Positions 26,168-34,770 of a DNA stretch of 64,000 bases are shown piece by piece. Under the pieces are notes generated by a model. The model saw nothing but the letters and a program-made list of their open reading frames with translations. It did not search any database and had not been told where the DNA came from. A program made the translations under genes and the position numbers. Numbering within the stretch: the stretch's first letter is position 1; every line of letters starts with the position of its first letter. The DNA lies in the NCBI GenBank assembly GCA_020630915.1, contig JAHDIF010000005.1, positions 62,434-126,433 on the forward strand. The letters are read 5' to 3'. This stretch comes from Dokdonia sp. Lineage in GTDB: Bacteria > Bacteroidota > Bacteroidia > Flavobacteriales > Flavobacteriaceae.

Positions 26168-26980
26168 ATGAAAAATCTATTTGTGTTCATAATTATGTGT
26201 GCTTTCGCGAAAGTGTACTCTCAAGACTTATCAGGCATTGCGACCTATCAATCACAACGATCTGTAGATTTAAAATTGAGTGAGGGAATGGATAGCGCTA
26301 TGCAAAAGCAAATACAGGAACAACTTAAAAAGCAATTCCAGAAGACCTATACCCTAAAATTCAAAGGGTCAGAATCTATCTATACAGAAGATGAAGGAGG
26401 TATAGCCCCGCCAGCGCCGGCAGCAGGAGGGATGAGCATAGTGATATCACAAAGTAAGGATATCAATTACCGTAATTTAGATGAGCTGCGCTATACCAAT
26501 GAGACCGATCTAATGGGAAAAACTTTTTTAGTAAAAGACAGTATTAAAAAGAGAGATTGGAAGCTTGTAAAGGAGATCAAAAATATAGGGCAGTATACGT
26601 GCTTTAAGGCGGTATATGAAGAAGAGGTAGAAAACTGGTCTATGACTGAAGATGGAGAAGAAACCAAGGAGAAAAAGATGAAAACAACCACCGCTTGGTA
26701 CACCTTAGATATTCCTGTACAACACGGCCCAGATCAATACTGGGGGTTACCAGGACTAGTGCTGGAAGTAAATGATGGGAAATTCTCTCTAATGTGTACG
26801 AAAGTGGTTCTTAACCCGCAAGAAGAAGTTGTGATAGAAGAGCCTACTAAGGGAAAACCTGTTGGAGGAGAAGAGTATCAAAAAATATCAGAAGATAAGG
26901 CAAAGGAGATGATGGAGCGCTACAGTGGTGGCCGTAAAAAAGGTGATGGCAACTCGTTCTCTATTAAAATAGGTGGTTAA
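26168..26980 (+). CDS. GLPGLI family secreted protein 1
   Basis: 270 aa with an exported N-terminus (MKNLFVFIIMCAFAKVYSQ). Contains the family signature YWGLPGLVLEVNDG, followed by CTKVVLNPQEEVVIEEPTKG, and conserved upstream strands AWYTLDIPVQHGPDQ. GLPGLI proteins are found in Bacteroidota next to TonB-receptor-like genes; their role is unknown. The signal peptide itself is encoded across an iterated palindrome (26201-26214), giving the residues AFAKV. Next gene is a paralogue. Confidence 0.88.
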   Translation: MKNLFVFIIMCAFAKVYSQDLSGIATYQSQRSVDLKLSEGMDSAMQKQIQEQLKKQFQKTYTLKFKGSESIYTEDEGGIAPPAPAAGGMSIVISQSKDINYRNLDELRYTNETDLMGKTFLVKDSIKKRDWKLVKEIKNIGQYTCFKAVYEEEVENWSMTEDGEETKEKKMKTTTAWYTLDIPVQHGPDQYWGLPGLVLEVNDGKFSLMCTKVVLNPQEEVVIEEPTKGKPVGGEEYQKISEDKAKEMMERYSGGRKKGDGNSFSIKIGG

Positions 26981-27082
26981 TCTTAGTAGGAAGTTTCCTA
27001 AAATATTCTAAAAATATAGATTAGTGTTAAACTATGGACTACTTTTAAAGTCTAACATAATATCATAAACAATCTATACCTC

Positions 27083-27979
27083 ATGACGACTTTAGTAAAA
27101 TGGGCTCTAGCACTGGCAGTGAGTGTTCTAGGTATTAATCAACTTTTAGCACAAGAAATATCAGGTGTTGCCACCTACCAAACAAAAACAACGATAGATA
27201 TATCTCGTTTTAATAGGGGTGGGCAACAAATGAGTGAACAGCGCAAAAAAGAAATTATGGCGCGCATGAAAAATTTTCTTGAGAAGGAGTATACCCTAAC
27301 TTTTACAAAAAATGAGTCTTTTTATAAAGAAGAAGAGGCTTTAGCTGCGCCTACTGGAGGACCTGGTGGTGGTCGTTTTGGAGGAAGTTTTGTTCAAGGA
27401 GGTATTTATAGAAATGTGGTAGATAATGCTTATGCGCGGGAGAATAATATGTTTGGAAAAACTTTCCTTGTGAAAGATACTCTCAATAATATGGAGTGGG
27501 AACTGGTTAAAGAAAGTAAAATGATAGGTCAGTATCCAGTATTTAAAGCTGTTGCCACTAGAGATATAGAACAGAATTTATGGAGTAGATTAGGCAGAAG
27601 AGGTAGAGGCGGAGATCGAAGAAATACTACAGAGAAAGATAGTACGGCGACTGAGGATCAAGCGCCAGAAAAAGAAGAGCCTAAGACAGAAACCATTGTT
27701 GCATGGTATACACCTATGATTCCCGCTAGCCATGGTCCAGACGAATTTGGTGGGCTACCAGGATTAATCTTAGAGCTTAGTACTAATAACACCACAATGC
27801 TTTGTACGAAGGTGGTTCTTAACCCTCAGGAAGAAATCATTATAGAAGCTCCCACAAAAGGGAAGGAAATATCACGTGAAGAGTATGCAAAAACCATAGA
27901 GGAAAAAGCAAAGGAAATGGCAGAACGCTACGGTGGAGGACGTCGAGGAGGCGGAAGAGGTGGTCGCTTTGGAGGCTAA
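27083..27979 (+). CDS. GLPGLI family secreted protein 2
   Basis: 298 aa, paralogue of the preceding gene: FGGLPGLILELSTNN and CTKVVLNPQEEIIIEAPTKGKEISREEYAK align with it. Signal peptide MTTLVKWALALAVSVLGINQLLAQ. It differs by two Gly/Arg-rich stretches (RLGRRGRGGDRRN and a C-terminal GGGRRGGGRGGRFGG), which suggest a flexible surface or nucleic-acid/polyanion contact. Gap of 102 bp from copy 1, and 63 bp to the TonB-receptor-like gene. Confidence 0.88.
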   Translation: MTTLVKWALALAVSVLGINQLLAQEISGVATYQTKTTIDISRFNRGGQQMSEQRKKEIMARMKNFLEKEYTLTFTKNESFYKEEEALAAPTGGPGGGRFGGSFVQGGIYRNVVDNAYARENNMFGKTFLVKDTLNNMEWELVKESKMIGQYPVFKAVATRDIEQNLWSRLGRRGRGGDRRNTTEKDSTATEDQAPEKEEPKTETIVAWYTPMIPASHGPDEFGGLPGLILELSTNNTTMLCTKVVLNPQEEIIIEAPTKGKEISREEYAKTIEEKAKEMAERYGGGRRGGGRGGRFGG

Positions 27980-27989
27980 GAATGTATGC

Positions 27990-28003
27990 GCTTTCGCGAA
28001 AGC
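27990..28003. repeat. Highly iterated palindrome GCTTTCGCGAAAGC
   Basis: Perfect copy between the second GLPGLI gene and the receptor-like gene, inside the operon. Confidence 0.9.
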
Positions 28004-28042
28004 ATAACATCAAATCACAACTAACAACCAAATAAATTCAAG

Positions 28043-30790
28043 ATGAATTTGAAACAACTTTTCACGGTAGTGCTATGCGCATTGCCCTTAACGATTATTG
28101 CTCAAACTATAGAGTTAACAGGGACGGTAAAAGATAGTATTGGGAATCCATTAGAACTGGCAAATATTATTGCTACAGATGTAGCAGCTGGTGCTTTAGA
28201 AGGATATGGAATTACGGATCAAGAAGGAAGGTTTAAACTAGATCTCACTAGAAACAAGACATATGAGCTCAAAGTAAGTTTTTTAGGTCTCAAATCTGCT
28301 GTACAGGAGTATACTGTTACCGATGAATCTACAGATGATGTAAAAGATTTTGTGTTAGTACAAGATCCTAATTTATTAGACAATGTAGAATTAGTGTATG
28401 AAATGCCAGTAACTGTAAAAGGCGATACTATTGTTTATAATGCAGATAGCTTTACAAATGGTACAGAAAAAAAACTTGGAGACGTGATCGAAAAACTTCC
28501 CGGTGTGGAGCTTAATGATGATGGAGAAATAGAGGTAGACGGTAAAACAGTTTCCAAAGTGATGATAGAAGGAAAGGACTTCTTTGATGGAGACAGCAAG
28601 CTGGCAACTCAAAATATTCCTGCAGACGCAGTAAAGAAAGTAGAAGTGTTGCGCAACTATAATGAAGTTTCTCAAATGCGTGGTTTAGGGAATGACCAAG
28701 ATAATATTGCAATTAATTTAAGGCTTAAAGAAGGAAAAGAAAATTTTTGGTTTGGAGAGGTAAATGCGGGATTAGGATATGGTGAAGAAACTAGATATAG
28801 AGGAAATCCCAAGCTGTTTTATTACAGTCCTAAAGGAAGTATAAACGTAATCGCAGATTTTAATAATACTGGTGATGTGCCTTTTACTTTTAGAGACTAT
28901 TTTAACTTTACAGGAGGCTTTAGAGGTTTTAATAGTAGAGGAGGTACATCTTTTAATGTATCAGAAAGTGGTCTAAGCTTCTTAACTACACAGAATAATA
29001 GAGCTGCAAATATTGAGGCAGAATTTCTAGCTACAAACTTTACTTATGCCGCTTCTCCTAAATGGGATCTTAGCGGGTTTACCATTTTAAGTGATAATCG
29101 TACGGATTTTGTAAACGAATCTTTAAATACTTTTATTAACCAAGGATTTACTCAGGAATTTAATGAGTCTAGTGCCCAACGAAATAGGTTGGCAATGGCC
29201 AAATTTAGTTCTGTTTACAAACCTACTACAAGCTTGCAGATTGACTATGATATCCTTGCAAAAACTACTAGGCAAACTGAATTTTCAGATGGTGTTTCTA
29301 TTACGTTAGAGGATGAGGAGGTTGTCACAGATATTGTAGATCAGGATAAGGAAAACACGCCCTATTCAATTAATCAAAATCTACAAGCGTATTATACATT
29401 AAACGAGAATAATATTTTTGCATTGGAGGCGCAGCATCTTTTTCAAAATGAAAATCCATTCTATCAAGCTCTACTGAGTGATCAACCATTTACGAGCACA
29501 ATACCGTTAAATCAAGTTGCCGCAGGTGAGTTATTTGCTCTGGATCAAGAAAAAATAATACGTACCAATAAGACGGATGCAAAGCTAGACTACTACTGGG
29601 TGCTTAATAAAAAGAGCAATCTTAATTTCACCTTAGGTACGACACAAAGCAGGCAACATTTTGACTCGGGTATATTCGAGATCTTTGAAGGTTCAAGAGA
29701 TCGTTTAGATGAGTCACTAGCAGATGATACTACGGGAGAAGTGCAATCACTGCGTAATGGGGTTAAGTTTCATTTTAGCGATGTTTTCTTAGGATTGCAT
29801 TATAAAGTAAAAACAGGAAAAGTAACTTGGACACCTGGACTTACGCTGCATAATTTTAGAACAGAAAGTACACAGCAAGGGAGTACAACAGAAGATGATA
29901 AATGGCTAGCACTTCCAGATTTGTTTGTGAATGTGCAATTTGGTCAAAGCCAGAGTTTGAGATTTAACTATCAAATGACAGCTCAATACACAGATGTAAC
30001 CAATTTTGCTGAGGGACTTATCTTCAATAATTTTAATAGTCTTTTCCAAGGAAATAGAGATTTGGAAAATGCTATATATCATAATATAAGTGCAAACTAC
30101 TTTAGCTTTAGTATGTTTAGTTTTACGAACTTTTTTGGAGGTGTAAATTATAGTCGACGTATAGATCCAATAAAAACGGTAGGATTCTTTCAAGGGATCA
30201 ATCAGATCTCAAGTCCCATTAATAACACAAATTTTGTGGATGAGACGCTTAGTGCAAATGGCCGTTTTAGTAAGAACTTTAAGAAGTGGAAACTTAATTT
30301 AAGTGGAAACCTTTCGTATAGTAACCTAAATAATATAATTAACGGTATAGATAGGCAAACCGAGAATTTCACACAGAATTATAGAGCAAGCTTTGCAACG
30401 AATTTTAAAGAAGCACCTAATTTAGAAGTTGGTTATAGAAGAGTTATTACTCAGTCTGACAATGGGATTTCTAGAACATTTTTCACTGATAGACCATTTG
30501 CAAACTTTGAGTGGGCATTTGGAAAAGGATTTACCTTTACGGCAGATTGGGAGTATTTTAATTATGATGATGATGATGATACTACAGATATAGATAATAC
30601 CTACCAGTTTTTAGAAGCTGCTTTATTTTATCAAAAGCCAGATAGTAAATGGGAGTTTAGTGTGAAGGCAACAAACCTTTTTGACGTAGATGTCATTTCC
30701 CAAAATAACGTTAATGATATACGTATTTCTAATACAGAGTATTTTGTCCAGCCACGTATTGTAATGTTCTCTACCAAGTACAATCTGTAA
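28043..30790 (+). CDS. TonB-receptor-like outer membrane protein
   Basis: 915 aa. Signal peptide (MNLKQLFTVVLCALPLTIIAQ), then a carboxypeptidase-regulatory-like beta-sandwich (residues 23-105: LTGTVKDSIGNPLELANIIATD, YELKVSFLGLKS). Residues 120-235 resemble a TonB plug (KLGDVIEKLPGVELNDDGEIEVDGK, DAVKKVEVLRNYNE). The remainder is a long barrel (outer membrane beta-barrel type 3). It pairs with the GLPGLI genes just upstream, a recurrent arrangement. No TonB box is obvious, so import energised by TonB is uncertain. Confidence 0.88.
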   Translation: MNLKQLFTVVLCALPLTIIAQTIELTGTVKDSIGNPLELANIIATDVAAGALEGYGITDQEGRFKLDLTRNKTYELKVSFLGLKSAVQEYTVTDESTDDVKDFVLVQDPNLLDNVELVYEMPVTVKGDTIVYNADSFTNGTEKKLGDVIEKLPGVELNDDGEIEVDGKTVSKVMIEGKDFFDGDSKLATQNIPADAVKKVEVLRNYNEVSQMRGLGNDQDNIAINLRLKEGKENFWFGEVNAGLGYGEETRYRGNPKLFYYSPKGSINVIADFNNTGDVPFTFRDYFNFTGGFRGFNSRGGTSFNVSESGLSFLTTQNNRAANIEAEFLATNFTYAASPKWDLSGFTILSDNRTDFVNESLNTFINQGFTQEFNESSAQRNRLAMAKFSSVYKPTTSLQIDYDILAKTTRQTEFSDGVSITLEDEEVVTDIVDQDKENTPYSINQNLQAYYTLNENNIFALEAQHLFQNENPFYQALLSDQPFTSTIPLNQVAAGELFALDQEKIIRTNKTDAKLDYYWVLNKKSNLNFTLGTTQSRQHFDSGIFEIFEGSRDRLDESLADDTTGEVQSLRNGVKFHFSDVFLGLHYKVKTGKVTWTPGLTLHNFRTESTQQGSTTEDDKWLALPDLFVNVQFGQSQSLRFNYQMTAQYTDVTNFAEGLIFNNFNSLFQGNRDLENAIYHNISANYFSFSMFSFTNFFGGVNYSRRIDPIKTVGFFQGINQISSPINNTNFVDETLSANGRFSKNFKKWKLNLSGNLSYSNLNNIINGIDRQTENFTQNYRASFATNFKEAPNLEVGYRRVITQSDNGISRTFFTDRPFANFEWAFGKGFTFTADWEYFNYDDDDDTTDIDNTYQFLEAALFYQKPDSKWEFSVKATNLFDVDVISQNNVNDIRISNTEYFVQPRIVMFSTKYNL

Positions 30791-30820
30791 GTCTAACACC
30801 ATTAAAAGAACAATAGTTTA

Positions 30821-30860
30821 AAAAGCGATTTCAAAATGATGAGGTCGCTTTTATTTTTTT
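30821..30860 (+). terminator. Terminator of the GLPGLI/receptor operon
   Basis: 30821-30832 pairs with 30841-30852 over 12 positions (some G-U), then a T-rich run. Confidence 0.8.
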
Positions 30861-30864
30861 GTGC

Positions 30865-30872
30865 TATTTTAG
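30865..30872 (+). promoter_or_regulatory. -7-like element 4 nt before the start codon
   Basis: TATTTTAG ends 4 nt before ATG 30877, directly after the upstream terminator; a possible leaderless start. Confidence 0.4.
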
Positions 30873-30876
30873 AAGT

Positions 30877-31500
30877 ATGACAGAACAACTTTACGACAAG
30901 AATAGAGTAATTAATTTTTCTGACGCGGTATTTTCAATAGTAATGACATTGCTTATTCTTGAGGTTGGTGTACCTACAATAAAAGAGTTAAGCGAGAGTG
31001 ATTTTGGTCTAGTTATGACCCGTCGTATTCCTGATTTTATAGGGCTGTTTGTAAGTTTTATGGTGAGTGCACTATACTGGATAGGACATCTTAAGGTATT
31101 TAAATATGTAAGCAATGTAACCGGGGGTTTGTTATGGCTTAATACATTTTTTTTATTAGCAATTGTACTCCTTCCTTTTTCTACTGCTATGTTTGTAAAT
31201 GGGTTTGATTTGGCGGGTCCTTTTACTTTTTACTGTCTCAATCTATCGCTTATAGCGATTCTAAATTTATTGATTTCCAGATTTGTATATCGTAAAGAAG
31301 AAGGTAAAACAGGTTTCGATTCTTTACAATATAAATGGCTGCGCAGCAGAGGGTGGAATGTTTTGATCGTTTGGCTAGTTGCTGCTATTTTTAGCTCATC
31401 GTGGCATTTCTCAAGATTCTTTTTTATGCTGTTATTTGTCGTTCAATTTTTTATTGACAGGTATTACAGAAAAAGGTTAAAAGTTCTGGAAATAGAGTAA
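30877..31500 (+). CDS. TMEM175-family (DUF1211) potassium channel-like protein
   Basis: 207 aa from ATG 30877. The first helix carries the family signature NRVINFSDAVFSIVMTLLILEV (Arg plus FSD). Further helices: FIGLFVSFMVSALYWIGHL, LLWLNTFFLLAIVLLPFSTAMF, FTFYCLNLSLIAILNLLI, NVLIVWLVAAIFSS and FFMLLFVVQFFID, six in all. Bacterial members form K+-permeable tetramers lacking a classical selectivity filter. Single-gene unit between terminator and the composite repeat. Confidence 0.9.
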   Translation: MTEQLYDKNRVINFSDAVFSIVMTLLILEVGVPTIKELSESDFGLVMTRRIPDFIGLFVSFMVSALYWIGHLKVFKYVSNVTGGLLWLNTFFLLAIVLLPFSTAMFVNGFDLAGPFTFYCLNLSLIAILNLLISRFVYRKEEGKTGFDSLQYKWLRSRGWNVLIVWLVAAIFSSSWHFSRFFFMLLFVVQFFIDRYYRKRLKVLEIE

Positions 31501-31504
31501 GTAC

Positions 31505-31567
31505 GCTTTCGCGAAATCGAGCCTGCAAGATTCACGACGATTAGGAGAGTGAAACGATAAAGCGTAT
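31505..31567. repeat. 63-bp composite element, copy 1
   Basis: Begins GCTTTCGCGAAA, then 42 bp (31517-31558), then AAAGCGTAT. The same structure occurs at 42438-42500 with 38 of 42 insert bases identical. The outer ends pair perfectly (TACGCTTT with AAAGCGTA). It looks like the iterated palindrome split by an insert flanked by AAA on both sides. Its right end runs into a TATCTTTA -7-like box for the next gene. Confidence 0.85.
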
Positions 31568-31584
31568 CTTTAAAATAAAAAGCT

Positions 31585-32124
31585 ATGAAATATTTTGTAG
31601 CATTGCTAGCACTGCCATTAATGGTGACTACTCTTTCTTTTGATTTTGGAACGTCTTGTGGAAAATGTAATGACTGGTTCGTTGTTTTGGATGGTGTAAT
31701 GGGAGGTTTGTCTACAGGAGAACTGCAAGTAACAGAAAACAGCTTTATTTTATCTGGAGAGGTGTCCCTAGAAAATAATGGAGGATTTGCCTCATTACGC
31801 ACACCATATGCTACTTTCAATTTGTCCGACTATCATACAGTAACTATTAGATATCGATCTACTGGGCAAGATTTTGCTTTCACCCTCAACAAATACAGAA
31901 GATTCTGGTATCCTAACTATAAAACTAATTTACCGATTACTAATGGAGAATGGGCAAAGGTAACCTACACATTGCGAGACTTCGGGAAGTATCGCCTTGG
32001 CAGGAAAATGCAGGGCACACCAGATACAGATGATTTGGCAAAAATCATACGACTCGGTTTTATTTCAAATACAAAGCAAGCGACATCATATACTTTTGAG
32101 GTAGATTTTATACAATTCAATTAG
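31585..32124 (+). CDS. CIA30-family protein, exported
   Basis: 179 aa. A short hydrophobic start (MKYFVALLALPLMVTTLSFDFG) is probably a signal peptide. The CIA30 jelly-roll is shown by WFVVLDGVMGGLSTGELQV (the VMGGxS motif), LENNGGFASLRTP, VTIRYRSTGQDFAFTLN, LPITNGEWAKVTYTL and IIRLGFISN. Eukaryotic CIA30 assists complex I assembly; bacterial members have no settled role. Convergent with metK and shares its terminator. Confidence 0.85.
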   Translation: MKYFVALLALPLMVTTLSFDFGTSCGKCNDWFVVLDGVMGGLSTGELQVTENSFILSGEVSLENNGGFASLRTPYATFNLSDYHTVTIRYRSTGQDFAFTLNKYRRFWYPNYKTNLPITNGEWAKVTYTLRDFGKYRLGRKMQGTPDTDDLAKIIRLGFISNTKQATSYTFEVDFIQFN

Positions 32125-32135
32125 TCGTAAACAAT

Positions 32136-32163
32136 AAAACCTCAACATAGCGTTGAGGTTTTA
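32136..32163. terminator. Bidirectional terminator between CIA30 gene and metK
   Basis: AAAACCTCAAC and GTTGAGGTTTT form an 11-bp perfect stem with A and T tracts on both sides, serving the two convergent genes. Confidence 0.88.
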
Positions 32164-32184
32164 TTTATTCTAAAAAAGGCATTT

Positions 32185-33438
32185 TTATAAATTAAAATGC
32201 TTTTTAACTTTGTCTAAGTAATCTAGTTTCTCCCATGTGAATAATTCTACGGCTACATCTTTTGTGGTTCCATCTAGGCGTTCAAAAGTTTTGGTAATAG
32301 TTTCGTTCTTTCTTCCCATATGTCCATAAGCGGCTGTTTCACTATACATAGGAGACCTAAGTTTTAGTCTAGACTCGATAGCTGCTGGACGCATATCAAA
32401 AATTTCAGTTACTTTTTGAGCGATCTCACCATCTTTCATAGCAACTTTTGAGGTTCCGTAAGTGTCTACAAAAATCCCCATAGGTTCTACCACACCAATC
32501 GCATAGGATACTTGAACGAGTATCTCATCTGCCACTCCAGCAGCGACTAAGTTCTTGGCAATATGTCTTGTAGCATAGGCGGCAGAGCGGTCTACCTTAG
32601 AAGGATCCTTTCCTGAGAATGCACCACCACCGTGAGCGCCTTTTCCACCATAGGTATCCACAATTATTTTACGACCTGTAAGTCCTGTATCTCCGTGAGG
32701 ACCACCTATGACAAACTTTCCTGTTGGGTTTATGTGATACTTGATATTGTCATTAAAAAGTGATGCTACTCTAGTAGGTAATTTGGCAATAAGTCGAGGG
32801 ATCAATATCTCTACAATATCCTTACGTATTTTGGCAAGCATTGCCTCATCTTGATCAAAGTCGTCGTGCTGTGTAGATACTACGATAGCATCAATACGTT
32901 GGGGTATGTTGTCATCGCTGTACTCTATAGTAACTTGACTTTTAGAGTCTGGACGCAAATAGGTGATATCTTTATTTTCGCGGCGCAGTGCAGCAAGCTC
33001 TATTAATAATTTATGCGAAAGATCTAATGCCAGAGGCATATAGTCTTCGGTTTCTCTTGTAGCGTAGCCAAACATCATTCCTTGATCACCGGCTCCCTGC
33101 TCTTCTTTAGACGCTCTATCTACACCTCGGTTAATGTCGTCAGACTGCTCGTGTATGGCAGATAAGACGCCACACGAGTTGCCATCAAACATATACTCGC
33201 TTTTTGTATATCCTATTTTGTTAATAGTCTCACGAGCAATTTTTTGAACGTCTAGGTAGGTATTACTCTTTACTTCTCCTGCAAGAACTACTTGTCCGGT
33301 AGTAACTAGTGTTTCACAAGCTACTTTAGATTCTGGATCAAAAGCTAGGAAGTTATCAATAAGAGCATCACTAATTTGGTCTGCTACTTTATCTGGGTGC
33401 CCTTCAGAAACGGACTCTGAGGTAAATAAATATGCCAT
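32185..33438 (-). CDS. metK: S-adenosylmethionine synthase
   Basis: 417 aa from the ATG at 33438 ([28 protein letters not shown]); two upstream codons beginning with a TTG are not needed. Motifs [33 protein letters not shown] and [20 protein letters not shown] bind ATP, metal and phosphate. It makes SAM from methionine and ATP. It opens the sulfur/methionine block and lies just 5' of cysH and the SAM riboswitch operon, divergently. Confidence 0.97.
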   Translation of the reverse strand: MAYLFTSESVSEGHPDKVADQISDALIDNFLAFDPESKVACETLVTTGQVVLAGEVKSNTYLDVQKIARETINKIGYTKSEYMFDGNSCGVLSAIHEQSDDINRGVDRASKEEQGAGDQGMMFGYATRETEDYMPLALDLSHKLLIELAALRRENKDITYLRPDSKSQVTIEYSDDNIPQRIDAIVVSTQHDDFDQDEAMLAKIRKDIVEILIPRLIAKLPTRVASLFNDNIKYHINPTGKFVIGGPHGDTGLTGRKIIVDTYGGKGAHGGGAFSGKDPSKVDRSAAYATRHIAKNLVAAGVADEILVQVSYAIGVVEPMGIFVDTYGTSKVAMKDGEIAQKVTEIFDMRPAAIESRLKLRSPMYSETAAYGHMGRKNETITKTFERLDGTTKDVAVELFTWEKLDYLDKVKKHFNL

Positions 33439-33671
33439 TAACAAGTTTTTGTTTTGAAGTCAGATTTGACGAGAACGGAGCAAAAACATAACGCGAGATA
33501 TTGTTAAAGTCTAGCGAATAATTTTAGCCATTTTTTATGGAGGTTGCAAGCAGTCAAATCTTTCCTCGTTAGAACCCTACAAAAATAGGTAATCTAAAAC
33601 ATCTGAACAATGATCCTATATTTTTTAATAAACTATTAACCTAGTGACTTACTAGGGTATTAAAATTATAT

Positions 33672-33679
33672 TATTTTTG
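33672..33679 (+). promoter_or_regulatory. -7 element for cysH
   Basis: TATTTTTG, an exact TAnnTTTG match, 16 bp before the cysH ATG. Confidence 0.45.
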
Positions 33680-33695
33680 ACCCTTAAATTCTTTT

Positions 33696-34322
33696 ATGAT
33701 AAAGTATTCTATTGAAGAACTCAACCAACAGTTTGATAAAGCGTCACCCGAAGAAATTATCAAATGGGTGCTTTCCAAATGTAAAACCCCAATAGTCACA
33801 ACTAATTTTGGGCCTTACAGCGCTTCATTGTTGCATGCGTTAAGTAATGAGAAGCCTGATATTCAAGTAATATGGGGGGATAGTGGCTATAACCTTAATG
33901 CTACCTATGCATATGCTGTTGCCCTCAGAAATCAACTGGATTTAAACCTAAAGATATATACCCCCAAGTTTACAAGGGGCTATATTGACGCAAGTTTAGG
34001 TAATTACATGGCAAACGAAAAGGGACATCAAGCCTTTACAGATTTAGTGAAGATAGAACCATTAAAAATCGCTTTTCAAGAACACAAACCAGATGTATGG
34101 TTTACGAATATTAGACAAGATCAAACAGAATTTAGAAAAGGGTTAGGGATCTTCAGTAAGTCGCAAAGTAATATTTTAAAAGTAAGCCCTTTTTACAAGT
34201 ATTCTAAAGAGGCGCTTCAGTCGTATCTGGATACATACGATTTACCCAACGAATTGAGCTATTTTGATCCTACAAAGATTTTTGAAAATAGAGAGTGTGG
34301 TTTACACCTCTCTTCGTTGTAA
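33696..34322 (+). CDS. cysH: Phosphoadenosine phosphosulfate reductase family protein
   Basis: 208 aa. The PAPS-reductase fold is seen in KCKTPIVTTNFGPYSASLLHAL (P-loop-like), VIWGDSGYNLNATYAYA and WFTNIRQDQTEFRKGLG, and the catalytic Cys lies in the terminal RECGLHLSSL (Cys 201). Only one other Cys exists, so the paired cysteines of Fe-S APS reductases are missing; PAPS is the expected substrate. It produces sulfite in sulfate assimilation. cysD/cysN are not in this window. It precedes the SAM-riboswitch operon by 180 bp. Confidence 0.85.
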   Translation: MIKYSIEELNQQFDKASPEEIIKWVLSKCKTPIVTTNFGPYSASLLHALSNEKPDIQVIWGDSGYNLNATYAYAVALRNQLDLNLKIYTPKFTRGYIDASLGNYMANEKGHQAFTDLVKIEPLKIAFQEHKPDVWFTNIRQDQTEFRKGLGIFSKSQSNILKVSPFYKYSKEALQSYLDTYDLPNELSYFDPTKIFENRECGLHLSSL

Positions 34323-34440
34323 GAAACTTTCTATAGGGTATTATTTTAAGATAAATTTTCTCAACTATTTAAATATAACCGAATATATTTTATAATTATA
34401 ATATATTATTTTAATTATTTAGAAAATTTTTCTAAAAAAA

Positions 34441-34473
34441 TTTGCGAATTACTATTTTAATTTGCAATATTTG
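34441..34473 (+). promoter_or_regulatory. Promoter of the SAM riboswitch RNA
   Basis: TTTG (34441-34444), 21 bp, then AATATTTG (34466-34473), one base off TAnnTTTG. Transcription would begin near 34480, about 23 nt before the aptamer. Confidence 0.45.
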
Positions 34474-34502
34474 TACTCACAAAGTTCAACAACTTATTGA
34501 AA

Positions 34503-34623
34503 TGTTATCAAGAAAGGCAGAGGGATTAGACCCGTTGAAGCCTTAGCAACCCTTTCACTTAGAAAGAAGGTGCTACGTTCTACGCTTATGACCAGTCATT
34601 TTTGGGAGTAGCGATAGATAACA
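34503..34623 (+). promoter_or_regulatory. SAM-I (S-box) riboswitch
   Basis: P1 is formed by TGTTATC (34503-34509) and GATAACA (34617-34623), a perfect 7-bp stem. Between them are the conserved SAM-I words AAGAAAGGCAGAGGGA, GACCCGTTGAAGCCTTAGCAACC and AAGGTGCTA, in order. SAM binding stabilises P1. It controls the methionine-synthesis operon metZ-metX-hom, matching the usual role of S-boxes. A terminator hairpin follows 5 bp downstream. Confidence 0.95.
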
Positions 34624-34627
34624 TTAG

Positions 34628-34660
34628 GCAAGTATTATACAAATACGTGCTTATGTTTTT
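34628..34660 (+). terminator. Expression-platform terminator of the SAM riboswitch
   Basis: 34628-34636 pairs with 34642-34650 over 9 positions with one mismatch, followed by TTATGTTTTT. It would form when SAM is bound, stopping transcription before metZ. Confidence 0.65.
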
Positions 34661-34770
34661 CTTATAATATTTTTCTTTTAGGTATTTCGCGCAAGCGGAA
34701 TGTTTGGCTTTTGTTTTTAATCCTTTCACACGAAGTGATAGGGAATCTATTAAACTCAAAAACAAGAAAA

